Shown in pieces: positions 6,881 to 13,597 of a DNA stretch of 14,551 bases (within the stretch, counting starts at the first letter, position 1; each line of letters opens with the position of its first letter). The translations under genes and the position numbers were made by a program. Under the pieces are notes generated by a model, which saw nothing but the letters and a program-made list of their open reading frames with translations, did no database searches and was not told the DNA's origin. This DNA comes from Opitutales bacterium (GTDB lineage: Bacteria; Verrucomicrobiota; Verrucomicrobiia; Opitutales; Intestinicryptomonadaceae): NCBI GenBank assembly GCA_017633865.1, contig JAGBOM010000174.1, positions 1 to 14,551 of the forward strand, in the 5' to 3' direction.

Positions 6881-6901
6881 CCATAAAGGAGACATCGTAC
6901 A

Positions 6902-7267
6902 ATGATACAGATGCAGACAAAATTGGTGGTCGCCGACAACCCCGGCGCCAAGGAAGTAGCAATGATACGCCGTTTGGGGCAGATCAGCAGAACGGCGAAA
7001 ATCGGAGACGTCATCGTAGTCGCGGTGAAGTCGTCCACACCCGACGCGGCCGTCAAGAAGGGCAGCGTAGCGAAGGCTGTAATCGTCCGCACAAAGGCTC
7101 CGATACGCCGCGCCGACGGCTCGTACCTGCGCTTCGACAGCAACGCGGTCGTCATTTTGGACAACGCCGGCAACCCGAAGGGCACCCGCATATTCGGGCC
7201 GGTCGCGCGCGAATTGCGCTCCAAGAACTTTATGAAAATCATCTCTTTAGCACCGGAGGTTTTGTAA
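6902..7267 (+). CDS. rplN: 50S ribosomal protein L14
   Basis: A 121-residue beta-barrel protein at the subunit interface, involved in a bridge to 16S rRNA and the docking site of the silencing factor RsfS. It begins '[19 protein letters not shown]', choosing the first of two close ATGs (6902 rather than 6911) by homology and by the AAAGGAG ribosome binding site. '[19 protein letters not shown]' and '[13 protein letters not shown]' are typical. The usual invariant 'NTGAKE' is 'NPGAKE' here. Confidence 0.97.
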   Translation: MIQMQTKLVVADNPGAKEVAMIRRLGQISRTAKIGDVIVVAVKSSTPDAAVKKGSVAKAVIVRTKAPIRRADGSYLRFDSNAVVILDNAGNPKGTRIFGPVARELRSKNFMKIISLAPEVL

Positions 7268-7268
7268 T

Positions 7269-7517
7269 ATGAAATCAAGCGTTAAAAAAGGCGAGGAAGT
7301 CGTAGTAATATCCGGTTCCGCGAAGGGGAAGAGGGGCAAAGTTTTGGCTGTGTTCCCGAAGCTTCAGAAGGTTCTCGTGGAGGGCGTGAACATGCGCAAG
7401 CACCACGAGCGCAAGAGCGAGAAGAATCCCGAAGGCGCCATCGTTGAGCGCGAACAGGCAATCCATATTTCAAACGTAATGTCGGCTGGGCGCTTTGACT
7501 CCAAGAAAAAAGCGTAA
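7269..7517 (+). CDS. rplX: 50S ribosomal protein L24
   Basis: An 82-residue assembly-initiating protein with an N-terminal KOW motif ('VKKGEEVVVISGSAKGKRGK', about residues 5-24), then 'VEGVNMRKHHERK' and 'GAIVEREQAIHISNV'. It is shorter than the E. coli form (104) but within the family range. The start is one base after the L14 stop, with GGAGG inside the L14 coding end, implying translational coupling. Confidence 0.95.
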   Translation: MKSSVKKGEEVVVISGSAKGKRGKVLAVFPKLQKVLVEGVNMRKHHERKSEKNPEGAIVEREQAIHISNVMSAGRFDSKKKA

Positions 7518-7541
7518 GCAGCGGCCTAACCAAAAAAGATA

Positions 7542-8120
7542 ATGAGCAATACACCCGTATTAAAGAAAATATACGCGGAAAAAGTGGTTCCCGCCCTCGA
7601 AAAGGCGCTCAACCATAAAAATCCGCACAATGTGCCCAATCTGGAAAAGATTGTGGTAAGCTCCGGTATCCGCAGCGAAAACTCGAAGGAATGGGTACAG
7701 GAAGTCGTAAAGGAAATCGCCAAGCTGACCGGCCAGCAGCCGGTAGTCACCAAGGCGCGCAAGAGCATCGCGAACTTCAAGCTTCGCGAAGGGCAGGCCA
7801 ACGGCGTAATGGTAACGCTTCGCGGCGCGCGCATGTGGGAGTTCCTTTATAAGTTCATCAACATCGTGCTTCCGTCAATCCGCGACTTCCGCGGCGTCGG
7901 CACCCGTTTGGACGGCCACGGCAACTACAGCTTCGGCGTCGCCGACCACACCATATTCCCCGAAATCACTGTCGACCCCAACCGCAAGAATTTGGGAATG
8001 GACATTACAATCGTAACAACGGCCAAGAACGACAACGAAGGCCGCGAACTCTTGAAGCTTTTGGGCATGCCCTTCCGCAAGCCCAACGCGGAATCGGCAA
8101 CAAAATCGGAGGCTAAGTAA
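7542..8120 (+). CDS. rplE: 50S ribosomal protein L5
   Basis: A 192-residue 5S rRNA-binding protein of the central protuberance that contacts P-site tRNA and S13. The diagnostic blocks '[14 protein letters not shown]', '[20 protein letters not shown]', '[20 protein letters not shown]' and '[13 protein letters not shown]' are present. The C-terminus extends slightly past the usual 'LLGMPFR' with a Ser/Ala/Lys tail. The start has a weak ribosome binding site (only AAAAAAGATA precedes ATG). Confidence 0.97.
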   Translation: MSNTPVLKKIYAEKVVPALEKALNHKNPHNVPNLEKIVVSSGIRSENSKEWVQEVVKEIAKLTGQQPVVTKARKSIANFKLREGQANGVMVTLRGARMWEFLYKFINIVLPSIRDFRGVGTRLDGHGNYSFGVADHTIFPEITVDPNRKNLGMDITIVTTAKNDNEGRELLKLLGMPFRKPNAESATKSEAK

Positions 8121-8125
8121 TATTT

Positions 8126-8431
8126 ATGGCAAAGAAATCGTCAATCCAAAGAAATTTGAAGCGCGAAAAGCTCGTGGCCAAGTACGCCGCAAAGAGAGCC
8201 GAGCTCAAGAAGATTCTGTCGAACCCGAATTCGTCGGACGAGGAATTCTTCGCGGCGCAGAAGGCCATGGCCAAGCTCCCGCGCAATTCCTCGAAGATTC
8301 GCGTTAGAAACCGCTGCTCCATATCCGGGCGCTCCCGCGCGTATATCCGCAAGTTCGGGGTGTCGCGCATCACGTTCCGCGAGCTTGCGCTTGACGGCAA
8401 GCTTCCCGGGGTAACAAAGGCGTCTTGGTAA
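8126..8431 (+). CDS. rpsN: 30S ribosomal protein S14, zinc-free type
   Basis: A 101-residue protein of the 30S head. This is the longer form that lacks the CxxC-CxxC zinc ribbon; only one Cys remains in '[20 protein letters not shown]'. The C-terminal '[18 protein letters not shown]' is standard. The start is five bases after L5, with GGAGG inside the L5 end. The zinc-binding short form is typical of many Gram-positives, the present type of Proteobacteria, chloroplasts and others. Confidence 0.96.
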   Translation: MAKKSSIQRNLKREKLVAKYAAKRAELKKILSNPNSSDEEFFAAQKAMAKLPRNSSKIRVRNRCSISGRSRAYIRKFGVSRITFRELALDGKLPGVTKASW

Positions 8432-8446
8432 TAGGAGGGAAACGAT

Positions 8447-8842
8447 ATGGCATCACACGACAATATTGGCGACTTTTTGACAATAATCCGCAATGCGAGC
8501 AACGCCCGCAAGGAATCGTGCTCGGCGACGTGGTCGAACATCCGCGAAGGCATCGTAAAGATTTTGAAGGCGGACGGCTATATTGTGGACTATTCCGTGG
8601 AGGGCGAAAAAGCCTCGAAGAAAATCGGCATTACGCTGAAGTACGTCGGCGAAACCCCCGCCATTACGCAGATTGAGCGCGTAAGCAAGCCGGGGCGCCG
8701 CCTGTACTACTCCTGCTCCGACATCCCCAGAGTTCTGGGCGGAATGGGCGTATGCATTCTTACGACATCCCGCGGTGTCATGAACGACAAGGACTGCCGC
8801 GCCAACAAGGCCGGCGGAGAATTAATCTGCAAGATTTGGTAA
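8447..8842 (+). CDS. rpsH: 30S ribosomal protein S8
   Basis: A 131-residue 16S rRNA binder that controls assembly of the platform and, in E. coli, represses the spc operon. The N-terminal 'NIGDFLTIIRNASNARK', the central 'YVGETPAITQIERVSKPGRR' and the C-terminal RNA-binding 'GGMGVCILTTSRGVMNDKDC' are diagnostic. Length is normal. AGGAGGG precedes the start. A repressor site in the L5 start region, as in E. coli, was not evident to the eye. Confidence 0.97.
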   Translation: MASHDNIGDFLTIIRNASNARKESCSATWSNIREGIVKILKADGYIVDYSVEGEKASKKIGITLKYVGETPAITQIERVSKPGRRLYYSCSDIPRVLGGMGVCILTTSRGVMNDKDCRANKAGGELICKIW

Positions 8843-8854
8843 GGAGTTTTTGCA

Positions 8855-9403
8855 ATGAGTAGAATTGGCAAGCTTCCGGTGGCAATCCCCGCGGGCGTAA
8901 AGGCTTCGGTGGAAGGCTGCACAGTAAAAGTTGAAGGCCCGAAGGGCAAACTCGAAAAGACATTCGCCCCGGCGGTGAAAATCGAGCTTAAAGACGGGGC
9001 AATCCACGTTGAGCCCTCCTCAAATTCGCGCTTTTCCGCGGCCATGCACGGCACGGCAAGAAGCATCATAAACGCGATGGTTCAGGGCGTCGAAAAGGGC
9101 TACGAAAAGGTTTTGGAAATCTACGGCGTAGGCTTCAAGGCGGAGCTTAAGGGCTCGACCTTGACCCTGGCTTTGGGCTACGCGCACCCGTGCGTTTACG
9201 AATTGCCCGAAGGCATCAAGGCGGTAGTCGGCGAATTGCCCGACCGCAGCCCGATGGTTACAATAAGCGGCGCGGACAAGCACCTCGTGGGGCAGGTCGC
9301 CGCCGATATCAAAAACTTCTACCCCGTCGAGCCCTACAAGGGCAAAGGCGTGCGCATACGCGGCGAGTTCATCCGCAGGAAGGAAGGCAAGAAGACCGCT
9401 TAA
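8855..9403 (+). CDS. rplF: 50S ribosomal protein L6
   Basis: A 182-residue protein near the sarcin-ricin loop and factor-binding site. It begins 'MSRIGKLPVAIPAGV' and contains 'GPKGKLEKTF', 'GYEKVLEIYGVGFKAEL', 'LALGYAHP' and the C-terminal 'PVEPYKGKGVRIRGEFIRRK', all typical. Two duplicated L6 domains are expected (about 1-82 and 83-170). AAGGAG precedes the start. Confidence 0.97.
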   Translation: MSRIGKLPVAIPAGVKASVEGCTVKVEGPKGKLEKTFAPAVKIELKDGAIHVEPSSNSRFSAAMHGTARSIINAMVQGVEKGYEKVLEIYGVGFKAELKGSTLTLALGYAHPCVYELPEGIKAVVGELPDRSPMVTISGADKHLVGQVAADIKNFYPVEPYKGKGVRIRGEFIRRKEGKKTA

Positions 9404-9436
9404 TACCGGCCTTAACTAACAAAGGAATTTTGATAT

Positions 9437-9799
9437 ATGAAACTCGAAAAGAAAAAGATGTTGGCGCAGAAGCGCCGTTTCCGCGTACGCAACCGCATTG
9501 TCGGAACGGCGGAACGCCCCCGTTTGGTTGTGCGCTTTTCAAACAAGCACATTTCCGCGCAGTGCATAGACGACCGCGAAGGCAAGACTTTGGTGTCCCT
9601 CACATCTCTGAGCAAAGAGCTGTCCGGGGAGAAAATCCTGGCGAACGTCGCGGGCGCTGTGGCGCTCGGCTCGAAGCTCGGCGAAAAGATGAAGTCTGCG
9701 GGCATTACCGCGGCCGTTTTGGACAGGGGCTCGCGCCGCTACCACGGATGCGTGAAAAGCTTTGCGGACGCGGTTCGCGAAGCCGGAATTAATTTCTAA
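9437..9799 (+). CDS. rplR: 50S ribosomal protein L18
   Basis: A 120-residue 5S rRNA binder. The basic N-terminus ('QKRRFRVRNRIVGTAERPRL'), 'VRFSNKHISAQCIDD' and the C-terminal 'AAVLDRGSRRYHGCVKSFAD' identify it. Length is normal. The start ATG has AAAGGAA upstream. The 33-base gap after L6 is the widest inside this part of the cluster but holds no obvious structure. Confidence 0.96.
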   Translation: MKLEKKKMLAQKRRFRVRNRIVGTAERPRLVVRFSNKHISAQCIDDREGKTLVSLTSLSKELSGEKILANVAGAVALGSKLGEKMKSAGITAAVLDRGSRRYHGCVKSFADAVREAGINF

Positions 9800-9814
9800 T
9801 CGGAAGGCAAAGCA

Positions 9815-10318
9815 ATGGCTAAGGAATTTAAAAACAGCAAAGCCCCCCGCGAAGAGGCGGCGGCTCCCGAATTTATAGAAAAAGTCGTGCACATCAACCG
9901 TTGCGCAAAGGTTGTAAAGGGCGGGCGCCGCTTTACATTCTCGGCGCTCGTTGTGCTGGGCGACGGCAAGGGCTTGGTCGGAATCGGCTTCGGCAAGGCC
10001 AAGGAAGTTCCGGACTGCATCAAGAAGGCTTCGGACCACGCCCGCAAGAACATGAAGAGCGTAAGCCTTAAAGACGCCACAATCCCGCACGAAGTCGTCG
10101 GCTCGTTCGACGGCGGCAAAGTTCTGCTTCGCCCGGCGGCTCCCGGCACCGGCGTTATCGCCGGCGGCGGCGTAAGGGCGGTTTTGGAGGCGGTCGGCAT
10201 TAAGGACGTATTGAGCAAGAGCCTCGGCTCCAACAACGACATGGCCATGGTAAACGCCACGCTGAACGCTCTTTACAAGCTCCGCACGGCGGAAGCCATA
10301 TCGGCGCTCAGAAGCTAA
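9815..10318 (+). CDS. rpsE: 30S ribosomal protein S5
   Basis: A 167-residue decoding-accuracy protein beside the mRNA entry channel. Its double-stranded-RNA-binding-like N-terminal domain is visible at about 20-85 ('[19 protein letters not shown]', '[20 protein letters not shown]'). The C-terminal domain has '[20 protein letters not shown]' and '[13 protein letters not shown]'. GGAAGG precedes the start. The next gene in the common order, L30, is missing. Confidence 0.97.
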   Translation: MAKEFKNSKAPREEAAAPEFIEKVVHINRCAKVVKGGRRFTFSALVVLGDGKGLVGIGFGKAKEVPDCIKKASDHARKNMKSVSLKDATIPHEVVGSFDGGKVLLRPAAPGTGVIAGGGVRAVLEAVGIKDVLSKSLGSNNDMAMVNATLNALYKLRTAEAISALRS

Positions 10319-10339
10319 AATATATAAGGAGTTTTAGAA

Positions 10340-10783
10340 ATGAATTTAAGCAAACTATCCAATCCTAAGGGCGCAAAGCACTATTCAAAGCGCAAGGGTC
10401 GCGGCGTGGGCTCCGGCAACGGCCGCACCTCCGGCAGAGGCCACAAGGGCATGAAAGCCCGCAGCGGCGGCGGCGTAAGGGCGGGTTTTGAAGGCGGCCA
10501 GATGCCTTTGTACCGCAAGCTCCCGCACCGCGGCTTCAACAACAAAGACTTTACGGTGGACTACGAAGTCGTAAACGTGGGCTGCCTCGAAGGCCTCGGC
10601 CTTGAGGAAGTCGGCAGGGACGAGCTCGTAAAGGCGGGCTTGGTTCGCGCCTCCTCGAAGCTTGTAAAGATTTTGGCCAACGGCAAGCTCACCAAGAAGA
10701 TTGTCGTAAAGGCGGACAAATTTTCGGACGCCGCGGTCAAGAAGATAGAAGCCGCCGGCGGCAAGGCCGTCGTAAACGCCTAA
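10340..10783 (+). CDS. rplO: 50S ribosomal protein L15
   Basis: A 147-residue late-assembly protein. The glycine- and arginine-rich N-terminal tail ('GKGR' style blocks such as 'GSGNGRTSGRGHKGMKARSG', then 'FEGGQMPLYRKLPHRGF') is characteristic; the globular C-terminal half (about 75-147) ends in 'KIEAAGGKAVVNA'. AAGGAG precedes the start. It directly follows S5 (21 bases) with no L30 between. Confidence 0.97.
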   Translation: MNLSKLSNPKGAKHYSKRKGRGVGSGNGRTSGRGHKGMKARSGGGVRAGFEGGQMPLYRKLPHRGFNNKDFTVDYEVVNVGCLEGLGLEEVGRDELVKAGLVRASSKLVKILANGKLTKKIVVKADKFSDAAVKKIEAAGGKAVVNA

Positions 10784-10802
10784 TCTTTGCAGAGGCTAAG
10801 AC

Positions 10803-12263
10803 ATGTTAAGCGCCTTCACAAATTGCTTTAAAATCCCGGAACTGCGCCAGCGCATAATGCTGACGCTGGGGTTGGTTTTTATAGCCCGCGTTGGCGCCGC
10901 CATACCGCTGCCCGGAATAGACCCCGCCCCGTTGCAGGCCTTTTACGCAGGCTCGTCGCAGGACGGCGGGCTGATGGGGCTTTACAATATGTTTACCGGC
11001 GGCGCGATGATGCAGGGCGCGGTGTTCGCGCTGGGCATTATGCCGTACATCAGCGCGTCCATTATTTTGCAGCTGATGGGGGCGGTTGTTCCGAGCCTCG
11101 CCCGCCTTATGCAGGAGGGCGAAATCGGCAGGCAGAAAATAACGCAGTACACCCGCTATTTGACGATACTTATCGCGGCGGTGCAGGCGTCGCTTATGAT
11201 GTACGCGATAATCTGGAGGCCGTCTTCGCTGTTCTTGGGGTTCGACCCGAGCTACGGCCAGATAGTTATCGCAAACAACCACGCGCTGTTCTTTTTGACG
11301 TCGGTAATATTCCTTATCACGGGCTGCATGATACTTATGTGGCTGGGCGAGCAAATCACCCAGCGCGGCGTCGGCAACGGCATATCGATTTTGATTACCG
11401 TGGGCATTATATCCGACCTGCCCGGAGCCCTGGCGAGCGCCTACAACTTCGTGTTTAACCGCGTTGTTGACGGCACGACATCCTCCATGAGCGGTATCCC
11501 GCAGGCTGCCATTATGGTCGGGCTTCTGCTTGTTGTGACGGCGTCAATCATAGCGGTTATACAGGCGGTCAGGAAGATTCCGGTGCAGTACGCAAAGCGC
11601 ATGGTAGGCAACAAGATTATGGGCGGGCAGTCCTCGTATTTGCCGCTTAAGGTGAATTACGCGGGCGTTATGCCGATAATATTTGCGAGCGCGATTTTGA
11701 TGCTCCCGACGCAGCTTATGGGCGGCGGCATGAGCAGCACGATGTATATGAGCCTGTACGCGGTGCTGATTTTGATATTCAGCTATTTCTGGGTGTCGAT
11801 TATGTTCAAGCCCCTCCAGATAGCCGACGACCTCAAGCGCTACGGCGGCTACATTCCCGGAGTTCGCCCGGGAGAGCCCACGGCAAAATTTTTGGACTAT
11901 ATCATGACGCGCCTAACCTTGGCGGGTTCGATATTCCTTGTGTTGATAGCGGTCTTGCCGCAAATCCTGATGCAGTACTGGCAGATTTCCCCGAAAATCG
12001 CCCATTTCTTCGGCGGCACTGGGGCGTTGATTGCCGTTGGCGTCTCTTTGGACACCATGCGCCAGGTGGAAACCTATCTCTTGCAGCGCCACTATGACGG
12101 CTTCCTGAAAAAGGGCAGAATACGCGGCCGCAGCGTGGGAGAGGCGAGGCAGTTTGTCGACGCGAGCCAGCTTAAGTCTTTGAAGGCTTTGTGGACGCCC
12201 CTGATACTGATACTGTTGGTGGGCATATCCTCATGGCTTGCGCAGGCTTACTTTTTGAAATAG
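10803..12263 (+). CDS. secY: Preprotein translocase channel subunit SecY, with C-terminal extension
   Basis: The 486-residue pore of the SecYEG protein-export channel in the inner membrane. Ten helices of the family can be followed, including the plug and TM2 region ('GAVFALGIMPYISASIILQL', 72-91), the cytoplasmic loop before TM7 ('KIPVQYAKRMVGNKIMGGQS') and the C5 loop with conserved Arg355 in 'GYIPGVRPGEPTAKF'. The family normally ends just after 'GFLKKGRIRGR' (here residue 443). This protein continues 43 residues, with a polar linker (444-460) and a hydrophobic run at about 463-482 that could be an eleventh helix, placing the C-terminus outside the cytoplasm. An AGAGG ribosome binding site precedes the start. 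It follows L15 by 19 bases, its usual place. Confidence 0.96.
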   Translation: MLSAFTNCFKIPELRQRIMLTLGLVFIARVGAAIPLPGIDPAPLQAFYAGSSQDGGLMGLYNMFTGGAMMQGAVFALGIMPYISASIILQLMGAVVPSLARLMQEGEIGRQKITQYTRYLTILIAAVQASLMMYAIIWRPSSLFLGFDPSYGQIVIANNHALFFLTSVIFLITGCMILMWLGEQITQRGVGNGISILITVGIISDLPGALASAYNFVFNRVVDGTTSSMSGIPQAAIMVGLLLVVTASIIAVIQAVRKIPVQYAKRMVGNKIMGGQSSYLPLKVNYAGVMPIIFASAILMLPTQLMGGGMSSTMYMSLYAVLILIFSYFWVSIMFKPLQIADDLKRYGGYIPGVRPGEPTAKFLDYIMTRLTLAGSIFLVLIAVLPQILMQYWQISPKIAHFFGGTGALIAVGVSLDTMRQVETYLLQRHYDGFLKKGRIRGRSVGEARQFVDASQLKSLKALWTPLILILLVGISSWLAQAYFLK

Positions 12264-12272
12264 ATTGCGAAA

Positions 12273-12352
12273 GGCGCGCCGTCTTTGGCGGCGGCGCGAA
12301 TTTCAAATGCTCTTTAAAATTTTAACCAAAATCACTAAATAGACGGCGCGCC
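12273..12352. repeat. 12-base perfect inverted repeat spanning the secY-map gap
   Basis: GGCGCGCCGTCT (12273-12284) is exactly complementary to AGACGGCGCGCC (12341-12352), 56 bases apart. The right arm ends two bases before the map ATG. The left arm can instead form a local hairpin: CGCGCCG (12275-12281) with CGGCGCG (12292-12298). The right arm also lies within a self-complementary ACGGCGCGCCGT (12343-12354). Mutually exclusive folds are therefore possible in the transcript. No T-run follows, so this is not a simple terminator. Confidence 0.75.
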
Positions 12353-12354
12353 GT

Positions 12355-13122
12355 ATGATTAAAATAAAATCCGAAAGAGAATTGAGAATCATGCGCCAAG
12401 CATGCGTGATTGCCGCAAGCGTGTTAGATGAGCTCTGCCAAATGGCGCGCGACGGCATATCCACCTGGGAACTCGACCAGGCGGCCTGTAAATTGATGGA
12501 GCAACACGGCTCCAGAAGTGCTTGTTATAAATACAAGTGTGGCAGTTTAAGGTATCCCGGTTATGTATGCTTGTCGGTGAATGACGAAGTAATCCACGGA
12601 ATCGGTCGCAAAGACAGAGTCCTGAAATCGGGAGATATTGTAAGCATAGATGTAAGCGTTGTCTATCAGGGTTATGTGGGCGACAACACCCGAACGGTAA
12701 TGATAGGCGAGGTGAGTCCGGAAGTCAGAAGGCTTGTAGAGACCACCGAAAAATCCCTTTACGAAGGCATTTCGCGCGCCGTCGCGGGCAACCGCGTCGG
12801 AGACATTTCCGCGGCGATTCAAAAATACGTTGAAGGCGCCGGCTACGGTGTTGTAAAGGAATTTACCGGGCACGGAGTGGGGCGGCAGCTCCACGAAGAG
12901 CCGGAGGTTCCCAACTACGGGCGCGCGGGCTCAGGGCCGCTGTTGCGCCCGGGAATGACGCTCGCGATAGAGCCTATGGTGTCCATGGGCTCGCCCGACA
13001 TACGCATGGACTCCGAAGACGGCTGGACGGTATATACTCTCGACGGCAAGCCCAGCAGCCATTCGGAGCACACGGTTCTTATTACGGATTCCGAACCCGA
13101 AATTTTGACGGTTCTGAAATAA
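12355..13122 (+). CDS. map: Methionine aminopeptidase, type I
   Basis: A 255-residue cytosolic metalloenzyme that removes the initiator Met from nascent proteins. All five metal ligands are visible: Asp99, Asp110, His173, Glu206 and Glu238, with substrate-contacting His81 and His180. Motifs include 'VIHGIG', 'GDIVSIDVSV', 'GHGVGRQLHEEP', 'PGMTLAIEPMV' and 'SEHTVLITD'. There is no N-terminal zinc-finger or SH3-binding extension, so it is the short bacterial type Ia form. No Shine-Dalgarno sequence precedes ATG 12355; instead a G/C palindrome abuts it. The first ~120 codons use AGA, TGT, TAT and GAT more than the neighbouring ribosomal genes. It lies between secY and rpsM as in many bacteria, but adk, infA and rpmJ are missing around it. 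Confidence 0.96.
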   Translation: MIKIKSERELRIMRQACVIAASVLDELCQMARDGISTWELDQAACKLMEQHGSRSACYKYKCGSLRYPGYVCLSVNDEVIHGIGRKDRVLKSGDIVSIDVSVVYQGYVGDNTRTVMIGEVSPEVRRLVETTEKSLYEGISRAVAGNRVGDISAAIQKYVEGAGYGVVKEFTGHGVGRQLHEEPEVPNYGRAGSGPLLRPGMTLAIEPMVSMGSPDIRMDSEDGWTVYTLDGKPSSHSEHTVLITDSEPEILTVLK

Positions 13123-13149
13123 AAAGAGCCGTTTTTTAAAAAAAAGCTT

Positions 13150-13196
13150 TTCAAACCGAAAAAAAACAACAATATAAAAACTTTTTAACATATAAT
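13150..13196 (+). promoter_or_regulatory. Candidate promoter(s) for rpsM-rpsK-rpsD
   Basis: TTCAAA (13150-13155) and TATAAA (13173-13178) are 17 bases apart, which would start transcription near 13185 and give a leader of about 17 bases. A perfect TATAAT (13191-13196) also lies five bases before the rpsM ATG; used as a -10, it would give a leaderless mRNA, though no good -35 accompanies it. The 79-base gap is nearly all A/T, so chance matches are a concern. Confidence 0.4.
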
Positions 13197-13201
13197 AAAA
13201 T

Positions 13202-13579
13202 ATGGCACGACTACTCGGAGTTGACATACCCAACAATAAGCGCGTCGAATACGCGCTCAGATACATCTATGGAATCGGCCCGGCCCGCGCGAAGCTCATT
13301 TGCGAGGCAGCCCACATTCCCGAAGAAATGCGCGCTCAAGACTTGAACGAAGAGCACATCAACGAAATAATGAAGGTGATTGCCGAAAAGAAGTTCAAGC
13401 TCGAAGGCGATTTGCGCCGCGACGTAATGTCGAACTTGAAGCGCCTTACGGCAATCAAGAGCTACCGCGGCCTGCGCCACATGCGCGGCCTGCCCGTAAG
13501 AGGCCAGCGCACAAGCACGAACGCCCGCACCCGCAAGGGCAAGCGCAAGACAGTAGGCGTTGGGCAGAAATCCGAATAA
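13202..13579 (+). CDS. rpsM: 30S ribosomal protein S13
   Basis: A 125-residue head protein that bridges to L5 and touches P-site tRNA through its basic tail. It begins '[19 protein letters not shown]' and has the helix-turn-helix motif '[17 protein letters not shown]', '[22 protein letters not shown]' and the tail '[20 protein letters not shown]'. Length is normal. The ATG has no Shine-Dalgarno sequence, only TAACATATAATAAAAT. It starts the alpha-type block with S11 and S4. The infA and rpmJ genes often found just before it are absent. Confidence 0.97.
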   Translation: MARLLGVDIPNNKRVEYALRYIYGIGPARAKLICEAAHIPEEMRAQDLNEEHINEIMKVIAEKKFKLEGDLRRDVMSNLKRLTAIKSYRGLRHMRGLPVRGQRTSTNARTRKGKRKTVGVGQKSE

Positions 13580-13597
13580 ATTTAAGGGAATTTATAA

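Noticed and set aside
5935..7278. 447-codon open frame on the - strand opposite L16-L14
   Set aside because: It lies wholly opposite five strongly conserved ribosomal genes, has no ribosome binding site and its protein is low-quality, Arg/Ser-rich shadow sequence.
9190..9792. 200-codon + strand frame overlapping L6 and L18
   Set aside because: Arg/Pro/Gly-rich out-of-frame product overlapping two certain genes, with no independent support.
12275..12298. Intrinsic terminator after secY
   Set aside because: The G/C hairpin is real but is followed by AATTTCAAATG, not a T-run, so termination is unlikely; it is treated as part of the inverted-repeat element.
13123..13160. Terminator after map
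   Set aside because: T- and A-runs are present but only an A/T palindrome forms, with no G/C stem before a T-run.
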